Shown piece after piece: positions 35,314 to 46,735 of a DNA stretch of 64,000 nucleotides. Every line of letters starts with the position of its first letter. Position 1 is the stretch's first letter. Made by a program: the position numbers and the translations under genes. Where the stretch lies: positions 11,798,001 through 11,862,000 of the forward strand of contig CM057843.1 in assembly GCA_030068075.1 (NCBI GenBank), given 5' to 3'. A model generated the notes under the pieces. It worked only from the letters and a program-made list of their open reading frames with translations, was not told the DNA's origin and did not search any database. This stretch comes from Paguma larvata. Taxonomy: Eukaryota > Chordata > Mammalia > Carnivora > Viverridae.

Positions 35314-35530
35314 TTTTATTTTTTTAATGTTTATTTACTTTGGAAAGAGAGAGAGAGACAGAGCATGACTGGGGGTGGGTCAGAGAGAGAAAGAGACACA
35401 GAATCCGAAGCAGCCTCCACGCTCTGAGCTGTCAGCACAGAGCCTGACACGGGGCTCGAACTCACAAGCTGTGAGCTCATGACCTGAGCCGAAGTTGGAC
35501 GCCTAAGACACTGAGCCCCGCAGGCGCCCC
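35314..35530 (-). mobile_element. Carnivore SINE, minus strand, with target duplication
   Basis: The element is complete on the minus strand. GAATTGAGGAGTTTA (35299-35313) and GAATCGAGGAGGTTA (35531-35545) are the target duplication with two changes. Confidence 0.93.
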
Positions 35531-35545
35531 GAATCGAGGAGGTTA

Positions 35546-36250
35546 AAGATGAGAAGGATCACATGTGCAGTGAATTCTATAATGTGGCTGTAAATGACAT
35601 GATTCTCAGTAAAATTTATGTATTTTTCCCCCAAATACTAATGATGCTAAAAACTTTAAGGGAACACTTGATTATTGAGAAATGATACATAGACAATTTC
35701 TGAAAGCACGCATGTAGTTTGAAATAAATAGGAAACTACGTTTGCAGATTGTGCCAAGGAAAGATTTGCTCCCGAAAGTTAGCACGGTGCCCACAGCACC
35801 ATCGGAAGGTGATATATACTGAGACCAGAAGGGACCCGGGGACACGGTAAGGGCTATTACTTGGAGTAGAAGAGTGCCAGCGGCCAAGCAGCCCACCCTC
35901 CGCAGGAGGCTTACCTCTGGAGCCAGACTTCTGGATGAGAGAGCGATATGGCAGGTAGGGGACAGGAGGGGGAGAGCAAGCTGTGGTTCTTATTTTCTTT
36001 GAAGGAAGAATACGGATGATCACTAAGTCATTTGGACTATTAGAAGAAGTGCATTGAACTAGATGTAATAAAAAGTGTGGATAATCAATAGGAAAAGATA
36101 AACAGATTGCATTATTTTCAAATTATTTAGAATGTATGACCCAAGGAGAAAGGGCTTTTGCTGTTTTGTTTCTTCTCTGCAGCATTCTCACTACCTATGG
36201 CATTGTCTTGAATATAGAAAGTTCTAATGAACACTGTTAAGTTTAAAAGT
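35546..36250. other. Unassigned DNA
   Basis: No gene or repeat is recognised. A GGAGGCTTACCTCTGG word near 35905 is a donor-like sequence on the minus strand, but no exon could be defined. Confidence 0.4.
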
Positions 36251-36252
36251 AA

Positions 36253-36466
36253 AAGTTATTTTTAAATGTTTATTTAGAGTGAGAGTGAGAAAGAGACCAT
36301 GAGCAGGGGAAGGACAGAGAGAGAGGGGGAGAGAGAGAATCCCAAGCAGGCTCCACGTTCAGCACAGAGCCTGACCCAGGACTCAAGGTCACAAATCATG
36401 AGATTATGACCTGAGCTGAAATCAAGAGTTGGATGCTTAACCAACTGAGCCGCCCAGGCGCGCCCC
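36253..36466 (-). mobile_element. Carnivore SINE, minus strand
   Basis: Tail complement TTTTTAAATGTTTATTTAGA, GA-rich body, and head complement GAGCCGCCCAGGCGCGCCCC. AAAGTAAAAG before and AAAATAAAAT after may be the target duplication. Confidence 0.93.
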
Positions 36467-36477
36467 CAAAAATAAAA

Positions 36478-36850
36478 TACTTTTTACACCACTAATGGGT
36501 TTACTCAGGAATAGCAGAGAATTGCACTTCATGACAAGCAAGCTACGGCAAAACCATAGGCAAGCCCAACAAACAAAGGAGAGAAACATTATTTTATGGA
36601 GAAGAAAGCTGGGAGGGATTGTTTTGAATGTAAGTCCATTACAGTAAAGCAAGAGTTCACAGTGATGATGGTTTCTCATTGGCTGGGTTGCTGGGATAGT
36701 CAATTTCTCATAGGAGGCACCATGTACGTCTCTTCCCGTTGGGGCCTGTTATTGATGGCTCTTCCCTGCTTCCATCGTGTGGGGGTCTGTAATGGACAGT
36801 TCTTCCTGCGGCTGACCCAATGGTATGAAACCAGTGCTCCCCCTTCTGAC
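36478..36850 (-). mobile_element. ERV-type LTR, minus strand (copy B)
   Basis: Better preserved than copy A. Read on the minus strand it has a CCAATGAGAAACC box, a TATA-like TCCATAAAATAATG and a poly(A)-like GAGTAAACCC close to its 3' end at 36478. It is a regulatory remnant only; the LTR class (perhaps ERVL) is uncertain. Confidence 0.5.
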
Positions 36851-36892
36851 TGCCTATCTGTATTTTTTGGTATTTTTGTTTTGTTTTTTGTT

Positions 36893-37018
36893 TCGTTTTC
36901 AAGTAAGGCTCCATGCTCTTGGAGCCCAATGCTGGGCTTGAACTCTCCACCCTGAGATCAAGACCTGAGCTGAGATAAAAAGTTGGACATTTAACTGACT
37001 GAGCCACCCAGGCACCCT
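36893..37018 (-). mobile_element. Carnivore SINE head, minus strand, truncated
   Basis: Only the tRNA-like half is present (head complement GAGCCACCCAGGCACCCT); the CT-rich body and tail are missing or degraded. Confidence 0.85.
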
Positions 37019-38485
37019 ATGCACAATTCCATTTTTAAATGAAGTTTGCCTTTATTAATATTCAACTGTCCCCCCCTTTCAGCAAGATCTTTCTTTGAAA
37101 CATCACTGATCAAGAGTCAAGTCTTCTTCATCCAGAGGACTCTGTGCCAGGAAGAACCTTTCCTGCGTGTCGTGTCCCGTGTTGGAGGGAAACTGAACAG
37201 ATTGGAAAACTACTGAGCTCACATTTGAGTAACAAGAAGGGTGGGAGGGAGAACTCTCAGGCACTTCCCGTCTATAATGCTATTTATCCAGGTCGTAAGC
37301 ACCGGCGATCATCTCTCCCAGGCAACAAGGACAGAATGGAAAGGACCGGGACGATTCCAGACTGTATTGTGGTTCTCAGTCAGGACCCTGGGTCTGAAAG
37401 TAGCCAACTGAAAATATTTATTGGCACTTCTTTTGACTTAGCAGAGAAATATTCTCCCCATAGAGGCAAACCCAGAGCCATATATGCCTCCTGCAAGTCC
37501 CTGCTTAACGCAGTTATGAAAGCAGAACAGTGGGTACCGCAAGAACCCACTTAAAGAACTAACCAAGTGCATTTGGGAAGATTCAGTTCCCAGACTGCAA
37601 GTATGAACACAAAATAACAGCTGGTAAACGTTTTACAAAACACATTTCAAAGCAGTTATAAAATAGTATTGTTATCTCAGAAGAACTGTTTAGAAACCAA
37701 CGCCATCCAAGAATACAGCCTGTAAGTTTGCAAATTCAGGGACTGTGAATTCGGCTACGAATCTGGAGTCAGCTAATAGTTCACATGAAAGAAAGCCTTT
37801 TGTGTATTCAGAACCCTCTGCCCTTCAGAAAAAGCCAGTGAAAAGATTCATTTGTCACAGAAGTAGGATAAGGCTCTTTGTGGAAGGCCATAATAAAAAA
37901 ATGTATCCTCCTTCTGCCAGGGGGACAGAGCATTGCGTTTCCATGAGAGAGAGAGGAAGCCCTGGTGGAAACGGTCTGCAGGCCTGGTCCGGCATGGTGG
38001 GAAAGCTGTCTCCTGGGAGATCGTCTGCTTCAATTCTGGGAAATCTCTACTTTTAGGTCACCACCTGGGGGCAGGTCCAGACACATCTTTCCTTAGATGT
38101 GTCATGTGATTCCAAGAGTCTGTTCCCTGGAGTTTGGCAGCACAGAGCCCAGGAGGAAGAAGGAAACCTCCCAATTTCTTTGCATGAAGCCGCGTGGCCT
38201 GGGTTCCAAAGCCTGAGTGACGTAGCACAATAAGGAAAGCCACCGTTCGGTCTCACTTATAAATGCAGACTCCAAAGTCATCACTAAAATAGTAGCAAAT
38301 ATCATCTCTCGGTAAATTCAAAGACCAAAACAGCATATGAAGAAGTCTTATCTGAGAAATGTGGAGATGTTTCCGTAGCACGTCCACAGGCGCAGGGTAG
38401 ATTAACAGTCCACAGGCAGGAACAGTAACGGTTGGGAATGTATCAGAGTTAACTACACTGAATGTTTCAGAGTGACTGCCATTTG
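37019..38485. other. Unassigned DNA
   Basis: Overlapping frames of 60-136 residues (for example 37144-37554) show no domain or splice context. Nothing else was recognised. Confidence 0.4.
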
Positions 38486-38489
38486 CATG

Positions 38490-38765
38490 GTGATGAGGAG
38501 AATGGACTTTGGATCCAGGCCACCGGGGTTCAGATCTTGGCTCCCTCACTTCCTATGCGACCTTAGTAAGTTACCCAATTTAAGTGCCTCAGTTTCCATA
38601 ACTGAAAAATGCTGCTAATAACAGTACCTACCTCCTGGGGTCATCATAGGGAAGGGAGAGTTGATACGATGAAGTGCTTAAAATAGCGAGATGAGCGTAC
38701 AGTGCTTCCTCCTGTTGGCGTTTGTATTCCTGTTGTCACTGTGGGTATCTTACTGAAGCCGGCTC
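38490..38765 (+). repeat. MIR SINE, plus strand
   Basis: The MIR order is clear: AATGGACTTTGGATCCAGGC, GGTTCAGATCTTGGCTCCCT, GTAAGTTACCCAATTTAAGT, GCCTCAGTTTCCATAACTG, ACAGTACCTACCTCCTGGGG and AAGTGCTTAAAATAGCG. Confidence 0.88.
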
Positions 38766-40606
38766 TCTGTCCCGGTAGTGAAGTAAATTCAACAACAATG
38801 GCTGTGCCCGGCGTACTGTGTGAGGTTCTCTTTTCCTCTCTTCCTCCAGCCTCTGACCTAGAAGAGGCCGAAGGGGGAAGTTTCTGTGGTGGCCGGAGGG
38901 CGGCCTCCCTGGTGATGAGTGCGAGAGACTAACACCTAACTAGACTAACTAGACTAACCTTCCCTCCCACCCCCAGATTTCCCCATGCTCACCAAGCCGG
39001 AAGCTCTCCAAACCCCATGCTTTTTGGCTTTCCTGGACAGGACACCATAATGACATAGAGTCTTTGGTCTGAAAGAGAAGCCACAGATAAACGGGTTTTG
39101 ATGTAGGAATCTGTATTTCATTGTATTCAAATATTCATTGCTATATATTTTTGTCACTATCAATTTTTAAATATCGCATTCTCTCCAGCTCTAAGCCAGT
39201 TTAGGAGGCATACACACGCGGGTTCCTAAATCTACCGTCCCCCTCCCGACCACCACAGACCTGCTCTGCGGCTTCGAGGACGACAAACGCCATTCTGATG
39301 GCACACGAGCCAACTCCTCCAGAAACAATACACAAAACTCGTAAACTGCCGTCTAGAGATGAATAGATTCCCCATGTTTCACCCTGAGCGGAGAAATAAC
39401 AAATATTTTAACATTTGTATATAAAAATACATACCTGTGATGATTGTAACTTGGTGAAATCTTTGCTCTTTCGTATAAATTACATCCTGAGAGAGATGGG
39501 GGCCGAGACGACAAAATGACAACACAAAGCCCAGAACACAGGTGACTCAGCAAATGGGTAAGAGACTCTTCCAGAATCGACTTGGGCAGAAACAGGAATG
39601 AGGGCTCCTTGTCCAAGGGAAATCTATAGGAGGGTGGCCTGAAATTAAGTGAGAAAAAAAATTCTTTTAAAGCAAGATAGAAACTATTCTTATGGGCACT
39701 CTCCAGATAAATGCCCATGAGCTCTTTTTTTTTCCCACACGTGCTGCTTTTGTGATTAAAACATTCGTTGTCCACGTTCTATTACTTGACCTATTCTTAC
39801 CCTCCTGTTTTGCCCACAGAAAGTCCATTCCTTATTCAGGACTCATAAAAGCTGAAGGCTCATTGGTTGATGATATTTGAAAACCAATCAACATGGTAAA
39901 AAAAATAAAATACTGTCTATATAGATTCATAAAAGAGAAATATACAGAACAAGAGAAACTAACTTAGGCATAACTAGCTTTTCTTAAATTTGCTATCGTG
40001 GTGGAGACCAATGAAATGATAAAAAGCCTATGAGTACAAACACAAATGTACTATAATTAGTAACAGCAGTTTAAAGACTCCACTGATTCAGATCAGCCTG
40101 TGGATCTGAGGGGGAGCTTGGAGAAATCCTGAACCATGGTGACAGCACAGTTTTGGTGTTAAAGGGACTCCCGGCAAAACCAGCTCCAGCCTTGGGGGAG
40201 GGGCCGGCACTGCTGCCTCTCCAGCCTGCGCCTGCGCCGGCCCCGGCTCTCCCCAAAGACTGTCCTTTCCTCCTCCGAGACCCCGAACGAAGATACTTTG
40301 CTGCAGGAGACATGTGGACAGTAATCCCTAGCAGGATGAAAATCCTTACATAAATGAATTCCGGAATTTACGAAGTACAAAACAATGGCAAGTTCCCACG
40401 CAGCTATTCACAGTATCTCTCCAGTTCGCCTCCATGAGGTGAAAGATCGTGAAATAACTAACAACCAATGGTAAAAATGTCAATACATATTAGTATTTTT
40501 GCTACAGCGAATAGTCATTCCTGTATGCTAATTACAGTCAGAAGAATAAAATGGGCCTGATCATCAAGAACATAATGAAGAAAACAAAACCAAGAAAATG
40601 GATGAT
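38766..40606. other. Unassigned DNA with one GC-rich patch
   Basis: A small tandem CTAGACTAA word occurs at 38940-38957. A GC-rich patch at 40160-40290 has overlapping frames on both strands and GGCCGGCACTGCTGCC. No gene is supported. Confidence 0.4.
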
Positions 40607-40825
40607 TTTTTAAATGTTTATTTCTTTATTTTTCAGAGAGAGAGAAAGAGAGAGTGATTGAGTGAGCAGGGAAGGGGCAGAGAGAGAGACTGAGAATCCT
40701 AAGCAGCCTCTGCACTGTCAGCCCAGAGCCTGATGCAGGGCTCGAACTCATGAACTTGGAGATCATGACCTGAACTGAAACCAAGAGTCAGACACTTAAC
40801 CGACTGAGCCACCCACGCGCGCCCC
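40607..40825 (-). mobile_element. Carnivore SINE, minus strand
   Basis: Tail complement TTTAAATGTTTATTTCTTTA, GA-rich body and head complement ACTGAGCCACCCACGCGCGC. I found no clear target duplication. Confidence 0.93.
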
Positions 40826-40856
40826 AGATAACAGATGAGCTGACTCTAGAAGTATA

Positions 40857-41168
40857 GTTGATCCTTGAACAACACAGGGGTTAAGGGTGCTGACCCCTAC
40901 ATGTTGAAAACCTGTGTATAACTTTGGACTCCCCCAAAATAGAGCCTATTGGAAGCCTTGCCGATAACATAGTCAAGTTAACACTTGTTTTGTAAGTTAA
41001 CATGCATTATATACTGTATTCTGACAATAAAACAAGCCAGAGAAAATGTTTTAAAGCAAATTGCAAGGAACGGAAAATACATTTACAGTACACTAGTGTA
41101 TTTATCCAAAAAACCAGCATATAAGTGGATCAGTGCAGTTCAAACTCGTGTTGTTTAAGGGTCAGCTG
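40857..41168. mobile_element. Tigger-like (TcMar) non-autonomous DNA transposon
   Basis: The left end GTTGATCCTTGAACAACAC matches, inverted, the right end near 41146-41165 (complement of GTGTTGTTTAAGGGTCAGC). TA dinucleotides flank both ends, the expected mariner/Tigger target duplication. It is about 312 bases long with no transposase frame, so it is a non-autonomous element moved by an enzyme encoded elsewhere. The superfamily is inferred from the ends and TA target. Confidence 0.75.
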
Positions 41169-41174
41169 TATAGG

Positions 41175-42160
41175 ATCTGGGAAGCTACTCAGAAACCGGC
41201 TGATTCTCACGCCTACCTTAACCAACCCGCCTGGAAGAGTGCCCGGCCATAAGTACTGGGAATGCTATGCAGGACCACTGACACTGATGGAGGATTTCAA
41301 CTACGAAAATATGGTAACACAGGATCTGCACTCCCAGGGGAACCCGTCCTAGGTCTGCAAATGTGGGGACAGAGCAGGACAGTGCACGGCACACCTGTGC
41401 CGCCTCCCCAGGACTGGCCACACACAGCCGGGTCACTGACGCCATAACATTCCGAGTAGACATCACTGCCGGCGCTCCTGCTGTTGGGTGATGTGGGGGC
41501 TCTGATCACCACCCCGCACGACTGGCTAAATGTGGGGAAAGGGATTCACGCTCTTCAGGAAACCTGAGGGGTGTCCTGGACTCCCTCCCACACAAACCCC
41601 AGCCCTGCACTTTGGTCATGGTTGGCTGAGACCTCGTCTCCCAAAAGAACAGGTTCTGTACCAGCCCACGTGCCCGCCCGCCAGTTCCGATCTTACTTTT
41701 GGTTGCAATTCATGAACTTAAATCAGCATTCTAAAAGACAGAGAGAGGTGGCAGAAGTTAGGTCCCGGTTTGGGAGCAAAAAATATGTTCAGGGAAAGCA
41801 GGGAACTGTGCCTAGAGTTTGACGAAGGTCCTGTCTGGGTCGCTTGCCCTCCAGCTCTAGAAGACGGAGCACGCTCCCTGTCCCTGCCTCCCCAAAGCCC
41901 GAATAGTCTTCCCTTTTCCCTCCATTCCTGGAGGGATGCATTCGGTACCAGTGACTCTTGTGGATGGATCAGAGTTCCCTAGACGGACCTTGAAGTTACT
42001 GCAATGGGGACAGGAAATCCTTGTGAATGTAGGGTTTTGTTCTCACACAAAAGGAGTATTCACATGTTTGTAACACAGGAGCCCTCCGTATTGGCTTGTG
42101 GAGAACTCGAGAAGGGGAAGTGAGTTTGGGAGGTAGGTGGGGATGGGTGCTGGGTGAGAT
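41175..42160. other. Unassigned DNA
   Basis: Frames at 41125-41822 on the plus strand overlap others on the minus strand and have no recognisable motif. No repeat family is identified. Confidence 0.4.
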
Positions 42161-42254
42161 CAGGTGGCCTAGAGTTATTTGTAGAGATGAGTCCATAAAG
42201 GGTCAGATTTTCAGCCTGAGGTTGGATGGGCAAGTCTTGATCATCTGGTGTCCA

Positions 42255-42382
42255 AAGACTGTGCCATCGGCACATCCTGTGCCATCGGCACAGAGCCTAC
42301 TTGGATTCTCTGTCTCCCTCTCTTTCTGCCCCTCCTCTGAGCTCTCTCTCTTTATCAAAATAAATAAACTTTTTAAAAAAGG
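42255..42382 (+). mobile_element. 3' half of a carnivore SINE
   Basis: CTACTTGGATTCTCTGTCTC, a CT-rich body and CAAAATAAATAAACTTTTTA tail. The head is lost or very diverged. Within it CTGTGCCATCGGCACATC is tandemly duplicated at 42259-42294. The L1 at 42404 begins just downstream. Confidence 0.8.
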
Positions 42383-42403
42383 GATATGTGTCTAAAAAAA
42401 GAA

Positions 42404-44426
42404 GGGGAGGAGTCAAGATGGCGGAACAGCATGGATGCTTTTTCTGTCTCGCATACGTGAAATGCAGCCAGATCAACACTGAACCATCTTGCACACGTAG
42501 AAAACGATTTGAGGAATAAGACAACAGTCTGCACAACCTGAACCACAGAACTCAGCAGGTATGCGGCCCAGAGAGGCGAACTGGGGGAGAAAGGAGCGGC
42601 GGAGGGCAGGGAGGTGAGCTGCCTTGTGGAGAGAGGACAGAGACAGGGGGGAGAGCACGGGAAAAGGACACCCCACAAAATCAGCTGGAGAGAAAGTAGA
42701 AAAGTGGAAACAGCCACAGGAACTGAACTAAAAAGGGAGAAAGGAGAAAGGAGAGGGTTTAAATTCTATTAAGACTCTATAAATGGAGGAGCGCAGAGTC
42801 TGAAACTCTGCAGTTCAAAATGCCTGGCAGGTGCTCTGGTGGCAAGGGCGAATTCCCAGGAGAAGAGTGGGGCCGGGAGGTCCTCGGGCCACGCGTGATT
42901 TTCCATAATCCCAGAAATGCTGCTGGTACAAGATAGCGTGAATTTTGTTTGGCATGGGCTTGCACCCAGGCCCAAGTCTCTGGACACTGGCAGTACCAAA
43001 GTCCAAAGAGCATTTCTGGGTGTGGACGGCAATCGGCCATTGCTCAGGGAGACCCTCACCCAGGGATCTGAGTGGGACAAAGGCACAATCCTCAGAAGTG
43101 AGGGGTCGGGAAACACAGTCGTATCTCAGCTAAAACTCAGGAGGAAAGTGCCACCAGGCAACCTGACGGCGAGGTCATGGACAGAGTAAAAGCAGGGAGT
43201 GACAGAAACCGGAGACAAAAGACTGGTGCGCGATTCCTGGTCGGGGAGGATACAGAATTCCAAAATAGAGCTGGTGACTGGGTGTCTCCATTTTCACCCC
43301 CCCTCGCTCGCATGCGCGCACACACACCTATCAGCGCCACAACGATCCACTGCAGTAAGCCAAGCAGCACCATCTAGTGGAGAACAGAGCCATTACACTA
43401 AGCCCCGCCCAACTGGGACAAGCTGACTCTTCAGGAACACCACAAGTCTCTCTTCCTGCTTAGTTCACAGACTATAAAGTGCTTCACAGTTTGACCTCTA
43501 GAGGAAAAAGATGTAATATCAATCCTATTTCAGACTGTGTGCTGGTCAATGTTCTTTTTCCTTTTTTCCTTTTCCTTTTTTTTTCCTTTTCTTTTCTTCT
43601 TTCTTTTTTGTTTCTTTTCTTTTACTTGAATACAGAAAGGGAAAAAATCATTTTCAATTTTTATTAAAAATATTTTCCTTTATTTTTTCTACTAATATTT
43701 TCACTTTTTTGGTAAATATTTCAAGTTTATTATAGTTCCAACATATTATTATATTATATATTATATTATAATATTATTATTATTCCAACTATAAGATTGT
43801 AGTTTCCTTATTTTTTTCTACTAACTTTTTCACATTTTTGTACATTTTTCAAATTCCATTATACTTCCATCATATATTTGATTTTTGTATGTGTATTGTT
43901 TTTAATTTTTAATTGTAATTTTTTCCCCTCTTTCTCTAATGAGGCAAGCTCCTCTCCATTAATCTATTTCATTGAATTCATTTTCTCAAGCTTCCAAACG
44001 CTTTTTTTTTCTTTTTTCTTTCTTCTTTTTCTTCTCTTTCCCCCTTTTTTTTCCCTCTAAACAATCAAGCTCCTTTCAACAACCAGACCAAAACACATCT
44101 AGGATCTAACATCATTGATTTGATTTTGTGTGTGTGTGTGTGTGTGTGTATGTTGTTTTTAATTTTTTAATTTAAAAATTTTTCCCTTTTTTTCCCTCTA
44201 ATCAATCAAGCTCCTTTCAATAACCAGACCAAAACACCTAGGATCTAGCATCATTTATTTGATTTGTGTGTGTGTGCGTTCTTTTCAATTTTTTCATTTA
44301 AAAATTTTTTTTACTTTATTAATTCCTTTTCTTCCTTCAAAATGACGAAATGAAGAAATTCACCCCAAAAGAAAGAGCAGGAAGAAACGATAGCCAGGAA
44401 CTTAACAAACACACATACAAGCAAGA
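42404..44426 (+). promoter_or_regulatory. L1 5' UTR / internal promoter region
   Basis: The first 1.1 kb is GC-moderate. After it come a pyrimidine-rich block (43540-44050) and two tandem copies of an approximately 140-base unit (44046-44185 and 44186-44312) with GATCTAACATCATTGATT / GATCTAGCATCATTTATT cores and GT runs. L1 5' UTRs carry an internal RNA polymerase II promoter, and tandem units there are known in other mammals. Function here is inferred. Confidence 0.7.
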
Positions 44427-45120
44427 TGTCTGAACCAGAGTATAGAATCACCATGATAAGAATACTAACTGGGGTCAAAAATAGATTAGAATCCCTCTTT
44501 ACAGAGATAAAAGAAGTAAAAGCTAGTCAGGGCGAAAATTTAAAAAATGCCATAACTGAGCTGCAAACTTGAATGGATGCCACGGCAGCAAGGATGGATG
44601 AGGCAGAACAGAGAATTAGCGATATAGAGGACAAACTTATGGAGAATAATGAAGCAGAAAAAAAAAGAGGGAGAGTAAAGCAAAAGAGCACAATTTAAGA
44701 ATAAGAGAAATCAGTGCCTCATTAGAAAAGAACAACATCAGAATCGCAGGGGTCCCAGAAGATGCAGAGAGACAAAAAGGGGTAGAAGGATTATGTAAGC
44801 AAATCATAGCAGAAAACTTTCTAACCTGGGGAAAAACACAGACATCAAAATACAGGAAGTACAGAGGACTCCCCCAAGATTCAACAAAAACCGACCATCA
44901 ACAAGGCATATCATAGTCAAATTCACAAAATACTCAGGCAAAGAAAGAATCATGAAAGGAGCAAGGGAAAGAAGTACCTAAGCTACAAAGGAAGACAGAT
45001 CAGGTTTGCAGCAGGACCTATCCAGAGAAACTTGGGAGGCCAGAAAACAGTGGCAGGATATATTCAACATGCTGAATAGGAAAAATATGTAGACAAGAAT
45101 TCTGTATCCAGCAAGGCTGT
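44427..45120 (+). pseudogene. L1 ORF1 (ORF1p RNA-binding protein) remnant
   Basis: ORF1p is the L1 RNA-binding chaperone: a trimeric coiled coil followed by an RRM and a C-terminal domain. The frame from the ATG at 44427 gives a start MSEPEYRITM and a coiled-coil-like part containing NRLESLFTEIKEVKASQ, then a TGA stop at about 44570. The frame can be followed beyond it (MDEAEQRISDIEDKLMENNE, then NNIRIAGVPEDAERQ, the RRM entry) with more stops and shifts. QARKQWQDIF-like coding near 45035 marks the C-terminal domain. A functional protein cannot be made. Confidence 0.75.
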
Positions 45121-45582
45121 CATTCAAAATAGAAGAAGAGATAAAAAGTTTCCTAGACAAATGAAAATTAAAGGAGTTCGTGGCCACTAAACCGGCCCTG
45201 CAAGAAATTTTAAGGGGACTCTCTAAGGGGAGAAAAAATGGGGGGGGGAGCCCAAAAGCAACAAAGACTAGAAAGGACCAGAGAACACCACCAGAACCTC
45301 CAACTCTATAAGAAACATAATGGCAATACACTCATACCTTTCAGTACTCACTCCAAACGTCAATGGACTAAATGCTCCAATCAAAAGACATAGGGTAACA
45401 GAATGGATAAGTAAACAAGATCCATCTATATGCTGTTTACAAGAGACCCACCCTAGACCTAAAGACACCTTCAGATTGAAAGTAAGAGGATGGAGAACCA
45501 TCTATCATGCCAATGGTCACCAAAAGAAAGCTGGAGTAGCTATACTTATATCAGACAATCTAGACTTTAAAATAAAAACTGT

Positions 45583-45792
45583 TGGGGCGCCTGGGTGGCT
45601 CAGTCGGTTAAGCGGCCGACTTCAACTCAGGTCATGGTCTCATGGTCTGTGAATTCGAGCCCCGCGTCAGGCTCTGTGCTGATGGCTCAGAGCCTGGAGC
45701 CTGCTTCAGATTCTGTGTCTGCCTCTCTCTCTGCCCTTCCCCTGCTCATGCTCTGTCTCTATGTCTCTCAAAAATAAATAAACATTAAAAAA
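45583..45792 (+). mobile_element. Carnivore SINE inserted in L1 endonuclease
   Basis: Typical felid-type SINE: head GGGGCGCCTGGGTGGCTCAG, B-box-like TCGAGCCCCGCGTCAGG, CT-rich body and AAAAATAAATAAACATTAAA tail. AAAAACTGT at 45574-45582 recurs at 45793-45801 as the target duplication. Excising it restores the L1 order AATAAAAACTGTAACGAG. Confidence 0.96.
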
Positions 45793-46639
45793 AAAAACTG
45801 TAACGAGAGATGAAGAAGGGCATTATATCATAATTAAGGGGTCTATCCACCAAGAAGACATAACAACTGTAAACATTTATGCTCCAAATGAGGAAGCACT
45901 GAAATATATAGATTAATTACTGACAAAAATAAAGAAACTCATTGATAATAATACCATAATAGTAGGGGACTTCAACACCCCACTTACAGCAATGGACAGA
46001 TCATCTAAACAGAAAATCAACAAGGAAACAATGGCTTTGAATGACACACTGGACCAGATGGACTTAACAGATATTTATAGAACATTTCATCCTAAAGTAG
46101 CGGAATATACATTCTTCTCCAGTGCACATGGAACATGCTCCAGAATAGACCACATACTGGGACCCAAATCAGCCCTCAACAAGTACAAAAAGATCAAGGT
46201 CATACCATGCATATTTTCAGATCACAATGCTATGAAACTCGAAATCAACCACAAGAAAAAATTTGGAAGGATAACAAATACTTGGAGACTAAAGAACATC
46301 CTACTCAAGAATGAATGGGCTAACCAAGAAGCTAAGGAGGAAATTAAAAAATACATGGTAGCCAATGAAAATGATGACACCACAGCCCCAAACCTCTGGG
46401 GCACAGCAAAGGCGGTCATAAGAGGAAGTCTATAGCAATCCAGGCCTTCCAAAAGAAGGAAGAAAGGTCTCAGGTACAAACCTAACTTTACACCTCAAAG
46501 AGCTGGAAAAAGAACAGCAAATAAAACCTTAAACCAACAAAAAACAGGAAATAACAAAGATTAGAGCAGAAATCAATGCTTTGAAACCAAAAAGACCAGT
46601 AGAACAGATCAATGAAACCAGAAGCTGGTTCTTTGAAAG

Positions 46640-46735
46640 AATTAATAATTTGATATTTATTAAATATTTAGTAAAATAAATAAAGGTTTATTTATAAACT
46701 TTTAATAAATAAAAATTTGTTTATTAAATTGATTA
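46640..46735. repeat. AT-rich insert with short inverted repeats in L1 ORF2
   Basis: Between GAAAGAATTAATAATTTGAT and ATTGATAAACCACTAGCCAC, where other L1s have a few bases, there are about 95 extra A/T bases with AATAAATAAA and TTTATTTAT words in both orientations. ATTAATAATT(T)GATA occurs at both edges. Confidence 0.7.

Noticed and set aside
33851..36477. Intact provirus between the two LTR-like copies
   Set aside because: No gag, pol or env similarity and no primer-binding site could be seen, and the copies are diverged.
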